Shown here piece by piece: positions 46,299 through 55,530 of a stretch of DNA of 64,000 nucleotides. Within the stretch, counting starts at the first letter, position 1; the number at the start of each line of letters is the position of its first letter. Made by a program: the position numbers and the translations under genes. This DNA comes from an uncultured Fusobacterium sp. (GTDB lineage: Bacteria > Fusobacteriota > Fusobacteriia > Fusobacteriales > Fusobacteriaceae). Location of the stretch: assembly GCA_900541465.1 (NCBI GenBank), contig UQJY01000001.1, positions 105,351 to 169,350 on the forward strand, written 5' to 3'. Below the pieces are notes generated by a model, which was not told where the DNA came from, did no database searches, and saw only the letters and a list, made by a program, of their open reading frames with translations.

Positions 46299-46322
46299 TT
46301 TGACAATGAGCAGATTGTCAAA
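46299..46322. promoter_or_regulatory. perfect inverted repeat upstream of pfkA
   Basis: TTTGACAAT-6 bp-ATTGTCAAA directly after accA and 103 bp before pfkA. No T run follows, so it is not a clear terminator; a repressor site is possible. Confidence 0.4.
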
Positions 46323-46424
46323 CGTTCATAAAAAGAGAAAGAAAGTGTGAAGTTCCTGCTCAAATTATATAAAATTTTGTAAATAAAAATTTAACTTATA
46401 AATTTTTTAGGAGGGAAAAAAAGC

Positions 46425-47390
46425 ATGAAAAGGATAGCTATTTTAACAAGTGGTGGAGATGCTCCTGGAATGAATGCAGCCATAAGAGCAGCAGCAAAGA
46501 TGGCACAATACAAAGGAATGGAAGTTTATGGAGTAAGAAGAGGATACCACGGAATGCTTAGAGATGAAATATTTCCTATGGACGGACGTTTTATTTCTGG
46601 GATAATTGACAGAGGAGGAACAGCTCTTTTAACAGCAAGATGTCCTGAATTTAAAGACCCTAAATTTAGAGCAATAGCAGCTGAAAACTTAAAAAGAAGG
46701 GGAATAGAAGGAATAGTTGTTATAGGAGGGGACGGTTCTTACAGAGGAGCGGATCTTCTTTCAAAAGAACATGGGTTTAAAGTTGTAGGACTTCCTGGAA
46801 CAATAGATAATGATATTATAGGAACAGATTTTACAATAGGTTTTGACACTTGTCTTAATACAATTCTTGATGCAATTTCTAAATTAAGAGATACAGCTAC
46901 ATCTCACGAAAGAACAATTCTTGTTGAAGTAATGGGAAGAAGAGCAGGAGACCTTGCAGTTCATGCTTGTCTTGCAGGAGGAGGAGACGGACTTTTAATT
47001 CCTGAACTTGAAAATCCTATTGAAATGCTTGCTTACCAAATTCAAGAAAGAAGAAACACTGGAAGACTTCATGATATAGTTCTTGTTGCTGAAGGTGTTG
47101 GAAATATCCTTGATATAGAAGCAGAATTAAAGAAAAGAGTTTCAACAGAAGTAAGAAGCGTTGTTCTTGGACACGTTCAAAGAGGAGGAACTCCTAGCGG
47201 ACGTGACAGAGTTCTTGCTACAAGACTTGCTGCAAAAGCTATTGAAGTTCTTGCAAATGATGAGGGAGGAGTAATGATTGGAATAGAAGACGGTCAAGTT
47301 GTTACTCACGAGATTTCTTATGCATGGGAAGGAACAAAAAAACACGATGTAATAGAACTTTATCGTATGGCTGACATATTATCAAGATAA
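46425..47390 (+). CDS. pfkA: ATP-dependent 6-phosphofructokinase
   Basis: 321 residues, bacterial PfkA size. ILTSGGDAPGMNAAIRAA (ATP site), GGTALLTARCPEF, GGDGSYRGA, LPGTIDNDI (catalytic Asp), MGRRAGDLAVHACLAGG and LGHVQRGGTPSGRDR. Commits fructose 6-phosphate to glycolysis. Strong GGAGGG site. A palindrome lies upstream and repeat copy D downstream. Confidence 0.97.
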   Translation: MKRIAILTSGGDAPGMNAAIRAAAKMAQYKGMEVYGVRRGYHGMLRDEIFPMDGRFISGIIDRGGTALLTARCPEFKDPKFRAIAAENLKRRGIEGIVVIGGDGSYRGADLLSKEHGFKVVGLPGTIDNDIIGTDFTIGFDTCLNTILDAISKLRDTATSHERTILVEVMGRRAGDLAVHACLAGGGDGLLIPELENPIEMLAYQIQERRNTGRLHDIVLVAEGVGNILDIEAELKKRVSTEVRSVVLGHVQRGGTPSGRDRVLATRLAAKAIEVLANDEGGVMIGIEDGQVVTHEISYAWEGTKKHDVIELYRMADILSR

Positions 47391-47403
47391 AATTTTATGT
47401 TCA

Positions 47404-47571
47404 TTTTCTTTGAGCGGGCAAAGAAAACGAACCAAAAGAAACCCGCTCTGCTGGTGAAAAATTTTTTTATTAATTTTGTTCTCAAAACTAAAATTCATAA
47501 ACTCGGGCTTTACCCTCAAACATATGAATTTTTACGTTTTGTTCACTGCATTAATCACAAAAAATTTTTCA
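47404..47571. repeat. interspersed hairpin element, copy D
   Basis: First hairpin TTTTCTTTG / CAAAGAAAA (47404-47427). Outer stem TGAAAAATTTTTT / AAAAAATTTTTCA, then ATTAAT / ATTAAT. Inner stem AAATTCATA / TATGAATTT, with a GGG / CCC pair inside its loop. Layout as in copies A and B; an apparent 63-codon frame here is fortuitous. Confidence 0.8.
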
Positions 47572-47592
47572 ATGCAGAGAATGATTAAATAT

Positions 47593-47634
47593 AAAAGGAC
47601 TGAGCAATTTTTAAATCACATCAGTCCTTTTTGT
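47593..47634. terminator. bidirectional terminator between pfkA and rqcH
   Basis: AAAAGGACTGA / TCAGTCCTTTT stem with flanking A and T runs, between convergent genes. Confidence 0.88.
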
Positions 47635-47635
47635 T

Positions 47636-49273
47636 TTATAATTCCAATTTTTTAGGAACAATTACAGTAATAGTTTTTGCTGTGTTGTATGTTACGAAAC
47701 CAAGAGGTGCTCCTTTTGGTTTATTAAGATTTTTCTTTTCTGTGTATTCAACTACAACCTTATCTCCTGCTACAGCTTTTGAATAAAAAACAGCACAGAG
47801 AGCAACTTTTTCAATAAAACTTTCTTCCTGAGAAAAATCTTCTTTTTTTACAATAAAATGAGAACCCGGAATATCTTTTACATGAAACCAAATGTCATCA
47901 CGTTTTGCAAATTTAAATGTAAGAAAATCATTTTCTTTATTATTTCTTCCAAAATAAATTGTCTTTTCATCAATAATCATAGTTCCGTAATTATCATTTT
48001 CTTTTTTCTTGTTTTTATTTTTTTGTGATTTTCCTTTTACTTTTAAGATTTTTTCTTCTGTAAGTTCATCTTCAATATTTTTAAGACCTTTTAAATCAGA
48101 AGATTTTTCAATAAAAGCAAGAACACTTTCAAGGTAAGAAATTCTCTGCTTGAAAGAAACAAGACGTTCCCTGCTTATTTCCAGACCTCTCTTCATTTTT
48201 GAAGATTTTTTATAAATTTTATTTAAATTTCCCTGAGGATTTAAAAGAGGATCAAGAGGAATTACAATCTCTTTATTCTCATAAAAATCATAGGCTTTTA
48301 CAGACTTATCTCCTCTTTTTACTGAATATAAAACAGAGGCTAAAATATCTCCGAGATTTTTATATTTTTCATGGTCAGACATTGTTACAATATCTTTTTC
48401 AATATTTGCAGTTATTTTTAAAGTCTTTTTCTTCTCTTTTTCAACAGCAGAAATAAGTTTTCCTTTTAAAAGAGTGTAAGAGTTTGAAAGGGAACACATT
48501 TTTATATATGTGTTAACCATTTCACTGAAACTTTTATATTCTTTAACACTGTCCCAGCTTTTAGGTTCAATATTTAGAACAGCAGCAAAAACAGGAACAT
48601 CATCTTTGAAATAAATTTTAGGAGAAATATTATCATTTAAGATTTTTTTCAAATCTTCATATGAATGAATAAACTCAACAGTTCTTTTTCCAAGCCCCTC
48701 TACTTTTTGAGAAATTTTATTTTCTTTTAAATATTCTTCAAAAATATTTTCTTCTATTTCAAGAGGATTTATTTTTTCTTCAACTACAGGCTGAACATAT
48801 TCTGCCCCGGGAAAAAGAACACGAAGTGAATTCTCTTCCAAAGAAAATTTCTTAAGAAGAGAAATAATTTTATTTTCACTGTCTGTAAGAATAATATTTG
48901 AATATTTTCCCATTATTTCAAAATAAAGAAAATAATCTTTCATTTCTCCAAGTTCATTTAATTTTGAAAAATGAAATTTTAAAATTCTGTCAAAACCAAG
49001 CTGTTCAATATCAGTTAAAGCAGCATTTATTAGGTATTTTCTTAAAATCATAAGAAAATTTGAATTTTCTTCTAAAAAGTTTTTCTCTCTGTCTTCGTTA
49101 ATATAGCATATTGGAAGAGACGGACTGCAGGAGAAAAACAAAGAAGTTTTTCCAAAGTGCAGAGACAAAGAAAGAGTTGAATTTTGAAAAATCTTTCCAA
49201 CTCTTTTGCTCTGCAGACAGCTCTTAAGCTCATCTTTTACTTTGGAGATAGATACTCCGTCAAGATAAAGCAT
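47636..49273 (-). CDS. rqcH: RqcH/NFACT ribosome quality control protein (FbpA family)
   Basis: 545 residues. NFACT-N domain (starts LYLDGVSISKVKDEL; contains GKYSNIILTDSENKII), helix-hairpin-helix and coiled-coil middle (about 300-410), and NFACT-R domain with DDIWFHVKDIPGSHFIVK. RqcH recruits tRNA-Ala to stalled 50S subunits and adds alanine tails to nascent chains. Its start overlaps the upstream MarR-FeoA stop (TAATG). It complements the ssrA/smpB/rnr rescue genes elsewhere in this window. Confidence 0.93.
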   Translation of the reverse strand: MLYLDGVSISKVKDELKSCLQSKRVGKIFQNSTLSLSLHFGKTSLFFSCSPSLPICYINEDREKNFLEENSNFLMILRKYLINAALTDIEQLGFDRILKFHFSKLNELGEMKDYFLYFEIMGKYSNIILTDSENKIISLLKKFSLEENSLRVLFPGAEYVQPVVEEKINPLEIEENIFEEYLKENKISQKVEGLGKRTVEFIHSYEDLKKILNDNISPKIYFKDDVPVFAAVLNIEPKSWDSVKEYKSFSEMVNTYIKMCSLSNSYTLLKGKLISAVEKEKKKTLKITANIEKDIVTMSDHEKYKNLGDILASVLYSVKRGDKSVKAYDFYENKEIVIPLDPLLNPQGNLNKIYKKSSKMKRGLEISRERLVSFKQRISYLESVLAFIEKSSDLKGLKNIEDELTEEKILKVKGKSQKNKNKKKENDNYGTMIIDEKTIYFGRNNKENDFLTFKFAKRDDIWFHVKDIPGSHFIVKKEDFSQEESFIEKVALCAVFYSKAVAGDKVVVEYTEKKNLNKPKGAPLGFVTYNTAKTITVIVPKKLEL

Positions 49274-49950
49274 TAATCTTCAGCCTTAATTCCTATTAAG
49301 TTTTTAGCGTCCAAAATATTTATCTCTAAAACAGTTCCGTCAGCTTTTTTTAGAGCTATTTTGTCAATTTCTTTTGTTTCTGCTATTTCAAGAACAGTGT
49401 ACTGTTCAATTCCGTGTTCTCTGAAATAATCAATAACAATAGGTGTTCCTTTTATTTCTATTATAGAAACTTTTTCCCCGCAGTTAAATTCTGTTATAGG
49501 CAGAGGCTTTAAAAATTCATACTGCCCTTTTAGGTTTTCAAGAATTTTTTCAAAAACTTTAAGGAAATGTTCTAAATCATTTTGGTCAATATTTTCAGTT
49601 ATATTTGAAACTATCATTTTGTGATAATTGTTGTGATAGTTAAGTGCCTCAATTCCTTTTTTTGAAAGAGAAACATGAACTTTTCTTCTGTCAGAGTTAG
49701 AACGTGCTCTTGTAACAAATCCTTTTTCTCCAAGTTTTGTAATGGCAACAGTGGCTGTTCCCATAGTTATAGCAAGTCTTTCTGAAAGTTCATTCATTGT
49801 GATACAGTCTTTTCCGATAGCTTCGATTGTGTGAAGCTCTGTATGTGTAAGACATTTTATTCCTCTTTTTAGAGCCAAATCTTCTGATTCATAAAACAGT
49901 TTGTAGAAATTTTCAAAAACAGTATTTACTTTTTTCCCGTAAGATGACAT
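49273..49950 (-). CDS. MarR-type regulator fused to a FeoA-like domain
   Basis: 225 residues. N-terminal MarR winged helix (CITMNELSERLAITMGTATV, then AITKLGEKGFVTRARSNSDR, about 48-90) and a C-terminal SH3-like FeoA domain (about 150-222: KPLPITEFNCGEKVSIIEIK, EHGIEQYTVLEIAE). The layout parallels DtxR/MntR regulators, where a FeoA-like SH3 domain supports metal sensing, so a metal-responsive role is plausible (inference). Stop overlaps the rqcH start; rpe is 6 bp upstream. Confidence 0.85.
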   Translation of the reverse strand: MSSYGKKVNTVFENFYKLFYESEDLALKRGIKCLTHTELHTIEAIGKDCITMNELSERLAITMGTATVAITKLGEKGFVTRARSNSDRRKVHVSLSKKGIEALNYHNNYHKMIVSNITENIDQNDLEHFLKVFEKILENLKGQYEFLKPLPITEFNCGEKVSIIEIKGTPIVIDYFREHGIEQYTVLEIAETKEIDKIALKKADGTVLEINILDAKNLIGIKAED

Positions 49951-49956
49951 TTTTGT

Positions 49957-50598
49957 TTATCCCTCCTTTTTTAGATTGGCTATTCTCTCTGCATAATTTC
50001 CTTTGAAAACATATGAACCTGCAACAAAAATATTTGCTCCTGCTTCAATACATCTTCCTATTGTTTCGTGAGTTATTCCTCCGTCAACTTCTATATCTAC
50101 AGTTGGATTCATAGCTCTTAATTCTTTTATTTTTTCAACAGCACTTTCTATAAATGACTGTCCTCCAAATCCTGGGTTTACACTCATAACTAAGACCATA
50201 TCAACTTCGTTTATAAGATATTTTACAGATTCAGCTGGAGTTCCCGGATTTAAAACTATTCCTGCTTTTACACCATATGATTTTATCTGCTGAATAACTC
50301 TGTGAGGGTGCAGTGTAGATTCAACATGAATTGTAATCATGTCTGCTCCTGCTTTTACAAAGTCTTCAATATATCTTTCAGGCTGAGTTATCATAAGATG
50401 AACGTCAAAAACTAAATTTGTTTTATCTCTTACTGACTTCATAACAGCGGGACCAAAAGTTATATTTGGTACAAATATACCGTCCATTACATCTATATGA
50501 ACCCAGTCAGCACCTGCTTTGTCTATTGCAATAATTTCTTCACCCAACTTGCTGAAATCAGCTGAAAGAATTGATGGGGCAATTTTAATATTTTTCAT
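49957..50598 (-). CDS. rpe: ribulose-phosphate 3-epimerase
   Basis: 213 residues, TIM barrel. Metal and catalytic residues in [53 protein letters not shown] and IEVDGGI. Pentose phosphate pathway. Overlaps rsgA by 14 bp in the conserved rsgA-rpe order. Confidence 0.97.
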   Translation of the reverse strand: MKNIKIAPSILSADFSKLGEEIIAIDKAGADWVHIDVMDGIFVPNITFGPAVMKSVRDKTNLVFDVHLMITQPERYIEDFVKAGADMITIHVESTLHPHRVIQQIKSYGVKAGIVLNPGTPAESVKYLINEVDMVLVMSVNPGFGGQSFIESAVEKIKELRAMNPTVDIEVDGGITHETIGRCIEAGANIFVAGSYVFKGNYAERIANLKKEG

Positions 50599-51490
50599 AT
50601 CTGTTCCACCTCTCGTTTTTTAATTTTTCATATACTTTTTTATAAAAATCGTATCTTATTTTTGAAATTTTTCCCTGCTGAACTTTTTCTTTGATTACAC
50701 AGCCAGGTTCGTTTATGTGATGACAATCTAAAAATTTACAGTATCCCTCTTCGAAAGTAAATTCTTTGAAAAGAGAAACAAGTTCTTCCACATTTTCAAT
50801 AGGCGGAAGTTCAAGGGAAGAAAACCCCGGAGTATCAATAACATATCCTCCTTCTGTAAGAGGAATTAAATTACTGTCTCTGGTTGTATGTTTTCCAGCT
50901 TTTAATCTTTTGCTGGTTTCTCCTACTGTAAGTTCTTTTTTATTTTGAATTATATTTAGTATGCTTGACTTTCCAACACCGCTCGGCCCGCCGAAAGCAG
51001 TTGTTTTTCCGATAATCATTTCTTTTACTTTATCAATATTTTCATTTTTAAAAGTTGATACAAAGAAAAGAGGAATATCTACATCTTTTAAATAAGAAAG
51101 AGTATCTTCAAGCTCTTTTTTTTCATCTTCTGATAAAAGATCAATCTTATTTATAACAACAATAGGAGAGATTTTATGATAGATACTGTTAAGAATAAGA
51201 TTATTTAATCTGTCAAGCTCAATCTCAGGATCTTTTGCTGCAAACTGAATTACAAGATAATCTATATTTGCCACAAGAGGTCTGTTTATAATATTTTTTC
51301 TTTCAGCAATATTCATTATAAAATTATCTTCTGAAATTTCTACATAATCCCCCACAACACAGTTATCTTTTTTATCTTTTCTTTTAAGAACACCACGAAG
51401 TCTGCATTCGTGTTCCTGTGTTCCGTCGCTTACATAATAAAATCCTTGAATTTTATTTATTACTCTTCCTTTAATCAATGAATTAATCAT
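50585..51490 (-). CDS. rsgA: ribosome small subunit-dependent GTPase A
   Basis: 301 residues. N-terminal OB fold, circularly permuted GTPase with VINKIDLL (G4) before [15 protein letters not shown] (G1), and a C-terminal zinc knuckle ([14 protein letters not shown]). Assists 30S maturation. Lies between the PASTA protein gene and rpe, the position it has next to PrkC in many Firmicutes. Confidence 0.97.
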   Translation of the reverse strand: MINSLIKGRVINKIQGFYYVSDGTQEHECRLRGVLKRKDKKDNCVVGDYVEISEDNFIMNIAERKNIINRPLVANIDYLVIQFAAKDPEIELDRLNNLILNSIYHKISPIVVINKIDLLSEDEKKELEDTLSYLKDVDIPLFFVSTFKNENIDKVKEMIIGKTTAFGGPSGVGKSSILNIIQNKKELTVGETSKRLKAGKHTTRDSNLIPLTEGGYVIDTPGFSSLELPPIENVEELVSLFKEFTFEEGYCKFLDCHHINEPGCVIKEKVQQGKISKIRYDFYKKVYEKLKNERWNRYEKY

Positions 51491-51500
51491 CTCCTCGTTA

Positions 51501-52205
51501 TTATCTGCTTATTATAAGATTTATATTTGATCCTGCAGAAACTCTGCTTCCTGCACTTATACTTGTATCTACGACAATATTTTTTTCAAGACCCGGAACT
51601 TCTATTTTTGTTATTTTTCCAACAAAAAGAGACTGCTCTTTTATGATTTTTTCTGCTTCATTTAATGTGTATCCCACAACATCAGGAACTTTTACAGTTT
51701 TTGAAGAAGCTCTGCTGCTTACAAGAATTGAGATACCATCGTTCATATCAACAATTTCTCCTGCTTTTGGTGTTGTAGCAATAACACAGTTATATGCAAG
51801 CTCTGAATTTGTTCTTGAAATATCTTTTATTTTTATTCCTTTTTCCTCTAAAAGAGAACGTACTTCAAAAAGCTGCTGTCCGTAAAAATCTGGAATTTCA
51901 TAATAATTTTCACCGGCACTGACCCAGACTTTTATTCCTCTTCCTCTTTTTACCACTTTATCTTCAGCAGGTTCCTGCATAAAAATTTCTCCTGCTGGAA
52001 GATTTGAAAAATCTTTTCCTGCAACGTTTATGGAAACCGTTTTTCTGGGAATCATTTTTTCTGCTTCTTCAACAGTCAGCCCGACAAGATTTGGAGTTTT
52101 ATAAAAATAATTATTAAAATAGTTATTTAGAAAAATATTTATTCCAAAAAATATGATAAGGCAGAATGAGATGATGTAAGAAAAAATTATAAAAAATTTC
52201 TTCAT
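51501..52205 (-). CDS. membrane-anchored PASTA-domain protein without a kinase domain
   Basis: 234 residues. One N-terminal transmembrane helix (about 4-26), then three extracytoplasmic PASTA units: PNLVGLTVEEAEKMI (about 38-95), PDFYGQQLFEVRSLLEEKGI (about 100-165) and PDVVGYTLNEAEKIIKEQSL (about 170-233). PASTA domains bind peptidoglycan fragments. The gene starts the minus-strand group followed by rsgA and rpe, where Firmicutes carry the kinase PrkC; here the kinase part is absent. Probably a periplasmic wall-binding protein. Confidence 0.88.
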   Translation of the reverse strand: MKKFFIIFSYIISFCLIIFFGINIFLNNYFNNYFYKTPNLVGLTVEEAEKMIPRKTVSINVAGKDFSNLPAGEIFMQEPAEDKVVKRGRGIKVWVSAGENYYEIPDFYGQQLFEVRSLLEEKGIKIKDISRTNSELAYNCVIATTPKAGEIVDMNDGISILVSSRASSKTVKVPDVVGYTLNEAEKIIKEQSLFVGKITKIEVPGLEKNIVVDTSISAGSRVSAGSNINLIISR

Positions 52206-52385
52206 TTATCCTCCTAAATTTGTTTCTCAAAGAATTTAATTCGTTTACTCAAATCATAACATATGAACCTCAAAATATCAATAATTACTTGCTAAAACTT
52301 GTGTTAAATGATAAAATAAAATGTATTATTTCATGGGATTTTATAAGCAAAAATTATTTAAGATAGAATGTTTTAGGAGGAAAAA

Positions 52386-52910
52386 ATGGAAGGTATTGTT
52401 GAGGTTTTAATTTCAAGAGAGAAAGTAGAAGAACGTATTAAAGAACTTGCAAAAGAGATTGAAAAAGATTATGCAGGGAAAGAATTAGTTTGTGTAGGAC
52501 TTTTAAAAGGTTCAGTAATGTTTATGGCAGATCTTATAAAAGCAGTAGATTTAGATCTTAGAATTGATTTTATGAAAGTGTCAAGCTATGGAAGCGGAAC
52601 AAACTCAACAGGAGTTGTAAAAATTCTTAAAGACGTTGATGTTGATCTTGCAGGAAAAGATGTACTTATTGTTGAAGATATAATTGATACAGGTCTTACA
52701 ATTTTAAATGTAAAAGATTTTTTAAGCAAAAAAAATCCAAACTCAGTAAGAGTATGTACTCTTCTTGATAAACCAAGCAGAAGAGTTGTTGAAGTTAAAG
52801 GTGAGTATGTAGGATTTGAAATCCCTGATGAATTTGTTGTGGGATATGGACTTGATCTTGATGAAAAATATAGAAACCTTCCTTTCGTTGGAAGATTTGT
52901 AAGAAAATAA
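52386..52910 (+). CDS. hpt: hypoxanthine phosphoribosyltransferase
   Basis: 174 residues. PRPP-binding motif VLIVEDIIDTGLT (about 95-107), LLKGSVMFMADLI, and DFMKVSSYGSGTNSTG, with the C-terminal FVVGYGLDLDEKYRNLP typical of Hpt. Salvages hypoxanthine and guanine. AGGAGG before the ATG; rsmA starts 12 bp after the stop. Confidence 0.96.
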   Translation: MEGIVEVLISREKVEERIKELAKEIEKDYAGKELVCVGLLKGSVMFMADLIKAVDLDLRIDFMKVSSYGSGTNSTGVVKILKDVDVDLAGKDVLIVEDIIDTGLTILNVKDFLSKKNPNSVRVCTLLDKPSRRVVEVKGEYVGFEIPDEFVVGYGLDLDEKYRNLPFVGRFVRK

Positions 52911-52922
52911 GAAACGGAGTTT

Positions 52923-53720
52923 ATGATGTCGTTTAAGCATAAAAAGAAATATGGTCAGAACTTTTTAACTGATCAAAACAGCGTTCTGGAAAAAATTATG
53001 GAGGTTTCAAAGATAGAACCCCATGAGGAAATTCTTGAAATAGGGCCGGGAGAGGGAGCTTTAACAGAACTTCTTCTTGAAAAAGCAAAAAAAGTTATCT
53101 GTGTTGAGATAGACACAGACCTTGAAAAGATTTTAAGAAAAAAATTTGCTGGAAATGAAAAATTTAATCTTATAATGGAAGATATTTTAAAAGTTGATTT
53201 GGATAAAATTCTTGCTCCTCACACAAGAGTTGTTGCAAATATACCTTACTATATAACATCTCCTATTATAAATAAACTTATTGAACACAGAGATAAAGTA
53301 GATGAAGCATATCTTATGGTACAGAAAGAAGTTGGAGAAAGAGTCTGTGCATTATCAGGAAAAGAGAGAAGTGTTCTTACTCTTGCTGTTGAATATTATG
53401 GAATAGGGGAATATCTTTTTACAATTCCAAAAGAATTTTTTAATCCTGTGCCGAAGATTGATTCAGGTTTTATTTCAATTAAGTTTTATAATGACAGAAG
53501 ATATGAAAAGCTTATTCCTGAAAATATATTTTTCAAATATGTAAAAGCTGCTTTTTCAAATAAGAGAAAGAATATAGCAAACAATCTTTCAACTTTGGGA
53601 ATTTCAAAAGATGAAGTTAAGAAAAAACTTGAAATCCTTGGAATTTCGCCAAATGAAAGAGCTGAAAATTTAAAAATAGAGCAGTTTATAAAATTAGCTG
53701 AATGCTTTGAAGAAAATTAG
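52923..53720 (+). CDS. rsmA: 16S rRNA (A1518/A1519) dimethyltransferase
   Basis: 265 residues. KKYGQNFLTDQN, SAM motif EILEIGPGEGALTE, VIDTDL-type acidic loop (CVEIDTDLEKIL), catalytic NIPYYITSPI and the C-terminal helical domain (AAFSNKRKNIANNL). Dimethylates the two adenines of helix 45. Between hpt and a DUF4911 gene; ATG at 52923 or 52926, which differ by one residue. Confidence 0.96.
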   Translation: MMSFKHKKKYGQNFLTDQNSVLEKIMEVSKIEPHEEILEIGPGEGALTELLLEKAKKVICVEIDTDLEKILRKKFAGNEKFNLIMEDILKVDLDKILAPHTRVVANIPYYITSPIINKLIEHRDKVDEAYLMVQKEVGERVCALSGKERSVLTLAVEYYGIGEYLFTIPKEFFNPVPKIDSGFISIKFYNDRRYEKLIPENIFFKYVKAAFSNKRKNIANNLSTLGISKDEVKKKLEILGISPNERAENLKIEQFIKLAECFEEN

Positions 53721-53730
53721 GAGAACACTT

Positions 53731-53970
53731 ATGGGAAGTTACGAATTTAAAATACAGAGCAGAAAAGAAGATATTGATTTTATCAATAAAATAATAGAAG
53801 CTTATGAAGAAGTGGGAGTAGTAAGAACAACTGATGCAAAAGCTGGTCTTATTACAATAATTTCCACAGATGATTATAAAGATACAGCAAGAGATATAAT
53901 TTTAGATTTAGGAAAAAATTATGTTAAAGCTGAAATACTTGAAGAGGGACCTTGGAAAGGATTCCTTTAG
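53731..53970 (+). CDS. DUF4911-type small protein
   Basis: 79 residues: GSYEFKIQSRKEDIDFINKI, VGVVRTTDAKAGLITII, ILEEGPWKGFL. Resembles small DUF4911 proteins of clostridia and fusobacteria; function unknown. The ATG at 53731 with TTAGGAG before it is preferred over an upstream TTG. Lies between rsmA and khpA in an RNA-processing gene group. Confidence 0.75.
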   Translation: MGSYEFKIQSRKEDIDFINKIIEAYEEVGVVRTTDAKAGLITIISTDDYKDTARDIILDLGKNYVKAEILEEGPWKGFL

Positions 53971-53992
53971 GATATAGGAGGAAACACATAAA

Positions 53993-54232
53993 ATGGAAAA
54001 ATTAGAAAATCTTTTAAGTTATATTTTAAAAGGTCTTGTTGAAAAACAGGACGAAGTAAGAATAACTTATGAACTTATAGATGATACAATTATTTTTAAA
54101 GTTAACGTTGCTGAAGGTGAAATGGGAAGAGTTATCGGTAAAAACGGGCTTACTGCAAATGCAATAAGAGGAGTTATGCAGGCAGCAGGAGTAAAAGATA
54201 AATTAAACGTAAACGTTGAATTTTTAGACTAG
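53993..54232 (+). CDS. khpA: KH-domain RNA-binding protein KhpA
   Basis: 79 residues, single KH domain with the RNA-gripping loop in GRVIGKNGLTANAIRGVM (about 46-63). KhpA/KhpB are global RNA binders and sRNA chaperone candidates. The khpA-rimM-trmD order is conserved, but rpsP upstream and rplS downstream, usual in this cluster, are missing here. Confidence 0.93.
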   Translation: MEKLENLLSYILKGLVEKQDEVRITYELIDDTIIFKVNVAEGEMGRVIGKNGLTANAIRGVMQAAGVKDKLNVNVEFLD

Positions 54233-54245
54233 GCTCGGTGATTTT

Positions 54246-54782
54246 GTGGACTTAGTTACAATAGGAAAAATTACAGGAACTCATCATTTAAAAGGAGCTG
54301 TAAAAGCAAATATAAGTTTAAGCGAGCCTGAAATTATAATCGGTGAAAGGGTTATGGTTGAAAAACCAAACGGAGAGAAAAAAATTCTTTCTGTTGTAAA
54401 ACTTTCAAATCTTGTAGGAGATAAAGTTGTAATCGAATTTGAAGAGATTACAAACAAAACTGAGGGAAATCTTCTTGCAGGAGGGCTTATAAAAATAAAC
54501 AGGGATATTTTAGGAATGGCAGAAGATGAATATCTTCTTGAAGACCTTTTAGGAATGACTGTTATTACATCTGAAAATGAAAATATAGGAAAAGTAGTTG
54601 ATGTTTTTGATACAGCTGCTCACGATATAATTGTTGTTGAAGATGAAAATACAGAAACTCTTATTCCAAATATTGAAAATTTTGTAAAAGATATAGATTT
54701 TGATAAAAATGAAATTTATGTTGAAATTTTAGAGGGAATGAGAGAAACAAAAGGTGCTGTTTCTGAAAATGATGAGATTTAA
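54246..54782 (+). CDS. rimM: 16S rRNA processing protein RimM
   Basis: 178 residues. N-terminal RimM barrel (ITGTHHLKGAVKANISL) and C-terminal PRC barrel (EYLLEDLLGMTVITSENENI, IVVEDENTETLIPNIENFVK). Assists 30S head assembly with S19. GTG start at 54246, preceded by CGGTGA. Followed by trmD. Confidence 0.94.
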   Translation: MDLVTIGKITGTHHLKGAVKANISLSEPEIIIGERVMVEKPNGEKKILSVVKLSNLVGDKVVIEFEEITNKTEGNLLAGGLIKINRDILGMAEDEYLLEDLLGMTVITSENENIGKVVDVFDTAAHDIIVVEDENTETLIPNIENFVKDIDFDKNEIYVEILEGMRETKGAVSENDEI

Positions 54783-54801
54783 GTAATAAAGGAGAAAAGT
54801 T

Positions 54802-55530
54802 TTGAAAATAAATATTTTAACTTTATTCCCTGAACTTTTTAGTGCTTTTAAATCACAAAGCATAATAGGAAGAGCAGTAAAAAATAATCTTATAGAGATA
54901 AACATTATAAATATAAGAGATTTTTGTTTTGATAAACATCAGCAGGCTGATGATACTCCTTTTGGAGGAGAGGGAGGAATGGTTATGAAACCGGAACCTC
55001 TTTTCAGAGCTTTAGAAAACTGTGGAGGAAAAGTTATTTATACTTCACCTCAAGGTGTTAAGTTTGACCAGCAGCTTGCATTAAAACTTAAAGAAGAAGA
55101 AGAGATTACTATAATAGCAGGACATTATGAGGGAATAGACGAAAGAGTTGTAGAAAATAAAGTTGATATGGAAATTTCCATAGGAGATTTTGTTCTTACA
55201 GGAGGGGAGCTTCCATCAATGGTAATGGTTGATGCGATAGCAAGACTTATTCCCGGAGTAATAACACAGGCTTCTTATGAAAATGATTCTTTTTTTAACG
55301 GACTTTTAGATTATCCTCAATATACAAGACCTGCTGAATATATGGGACTGAAAGTTCCAGATGTTTTAATCTCTGGAAATCATAAAAAAATAAGAGACTG
55401 GAGAATGAAAGAAAGTCTTAAAAGAACATATTTAAGACGTCCGGATCTTTTAAAAGATAGAGAATTTTCAAAAGAGGAAAAAAAATTCATGAAGGAAATT
55501 CTTGAGGAACTTATGGAGGGGGAAAAATAA
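54802..55530 (+). CDS. trmD: tRNA (guanine-37-N1)-methyltransferase
   Basis: 242 residues. SPOUT trefoil knot with QADDTPFGGEGGMVMKPEPL, IIAGHYEGIDERV, and SIGDFVLTGGELPSMVMVDA. Methylates G37 to prevent frameshifting. TTG start at 54802 with AAGGAG before it. Overlaps the following carbonic-anhydrase-like gene by one base. Confidence 0.97.
   Translation: MKINILTLFPELFSAFKSQSIIGRAVKNNLIEINIINIRDFCFDKHQQADDTPFGGEGGMVMKPEPLFRALENCGGKVIYTSPQGVKFDQQLALKLKEEEEITIIAGHYEGIDERVVENKVDMEISIGDFVLTGGELPSMVMVDAIARLIPGVITQASYENDSFFNGLLDYPQYTRPAEYMGLKVPDVLISGNHKKIRDWRMKESLKRTYLRRPDLLKDREFSKEEKKFMKEILEELMEGEK

Noticed and set aside
47397-47588. 63-codon open frame between pfkA and rqcH
   Set aside because: It coincides with repeat copy D, whose base changes preserve stems and not codons.
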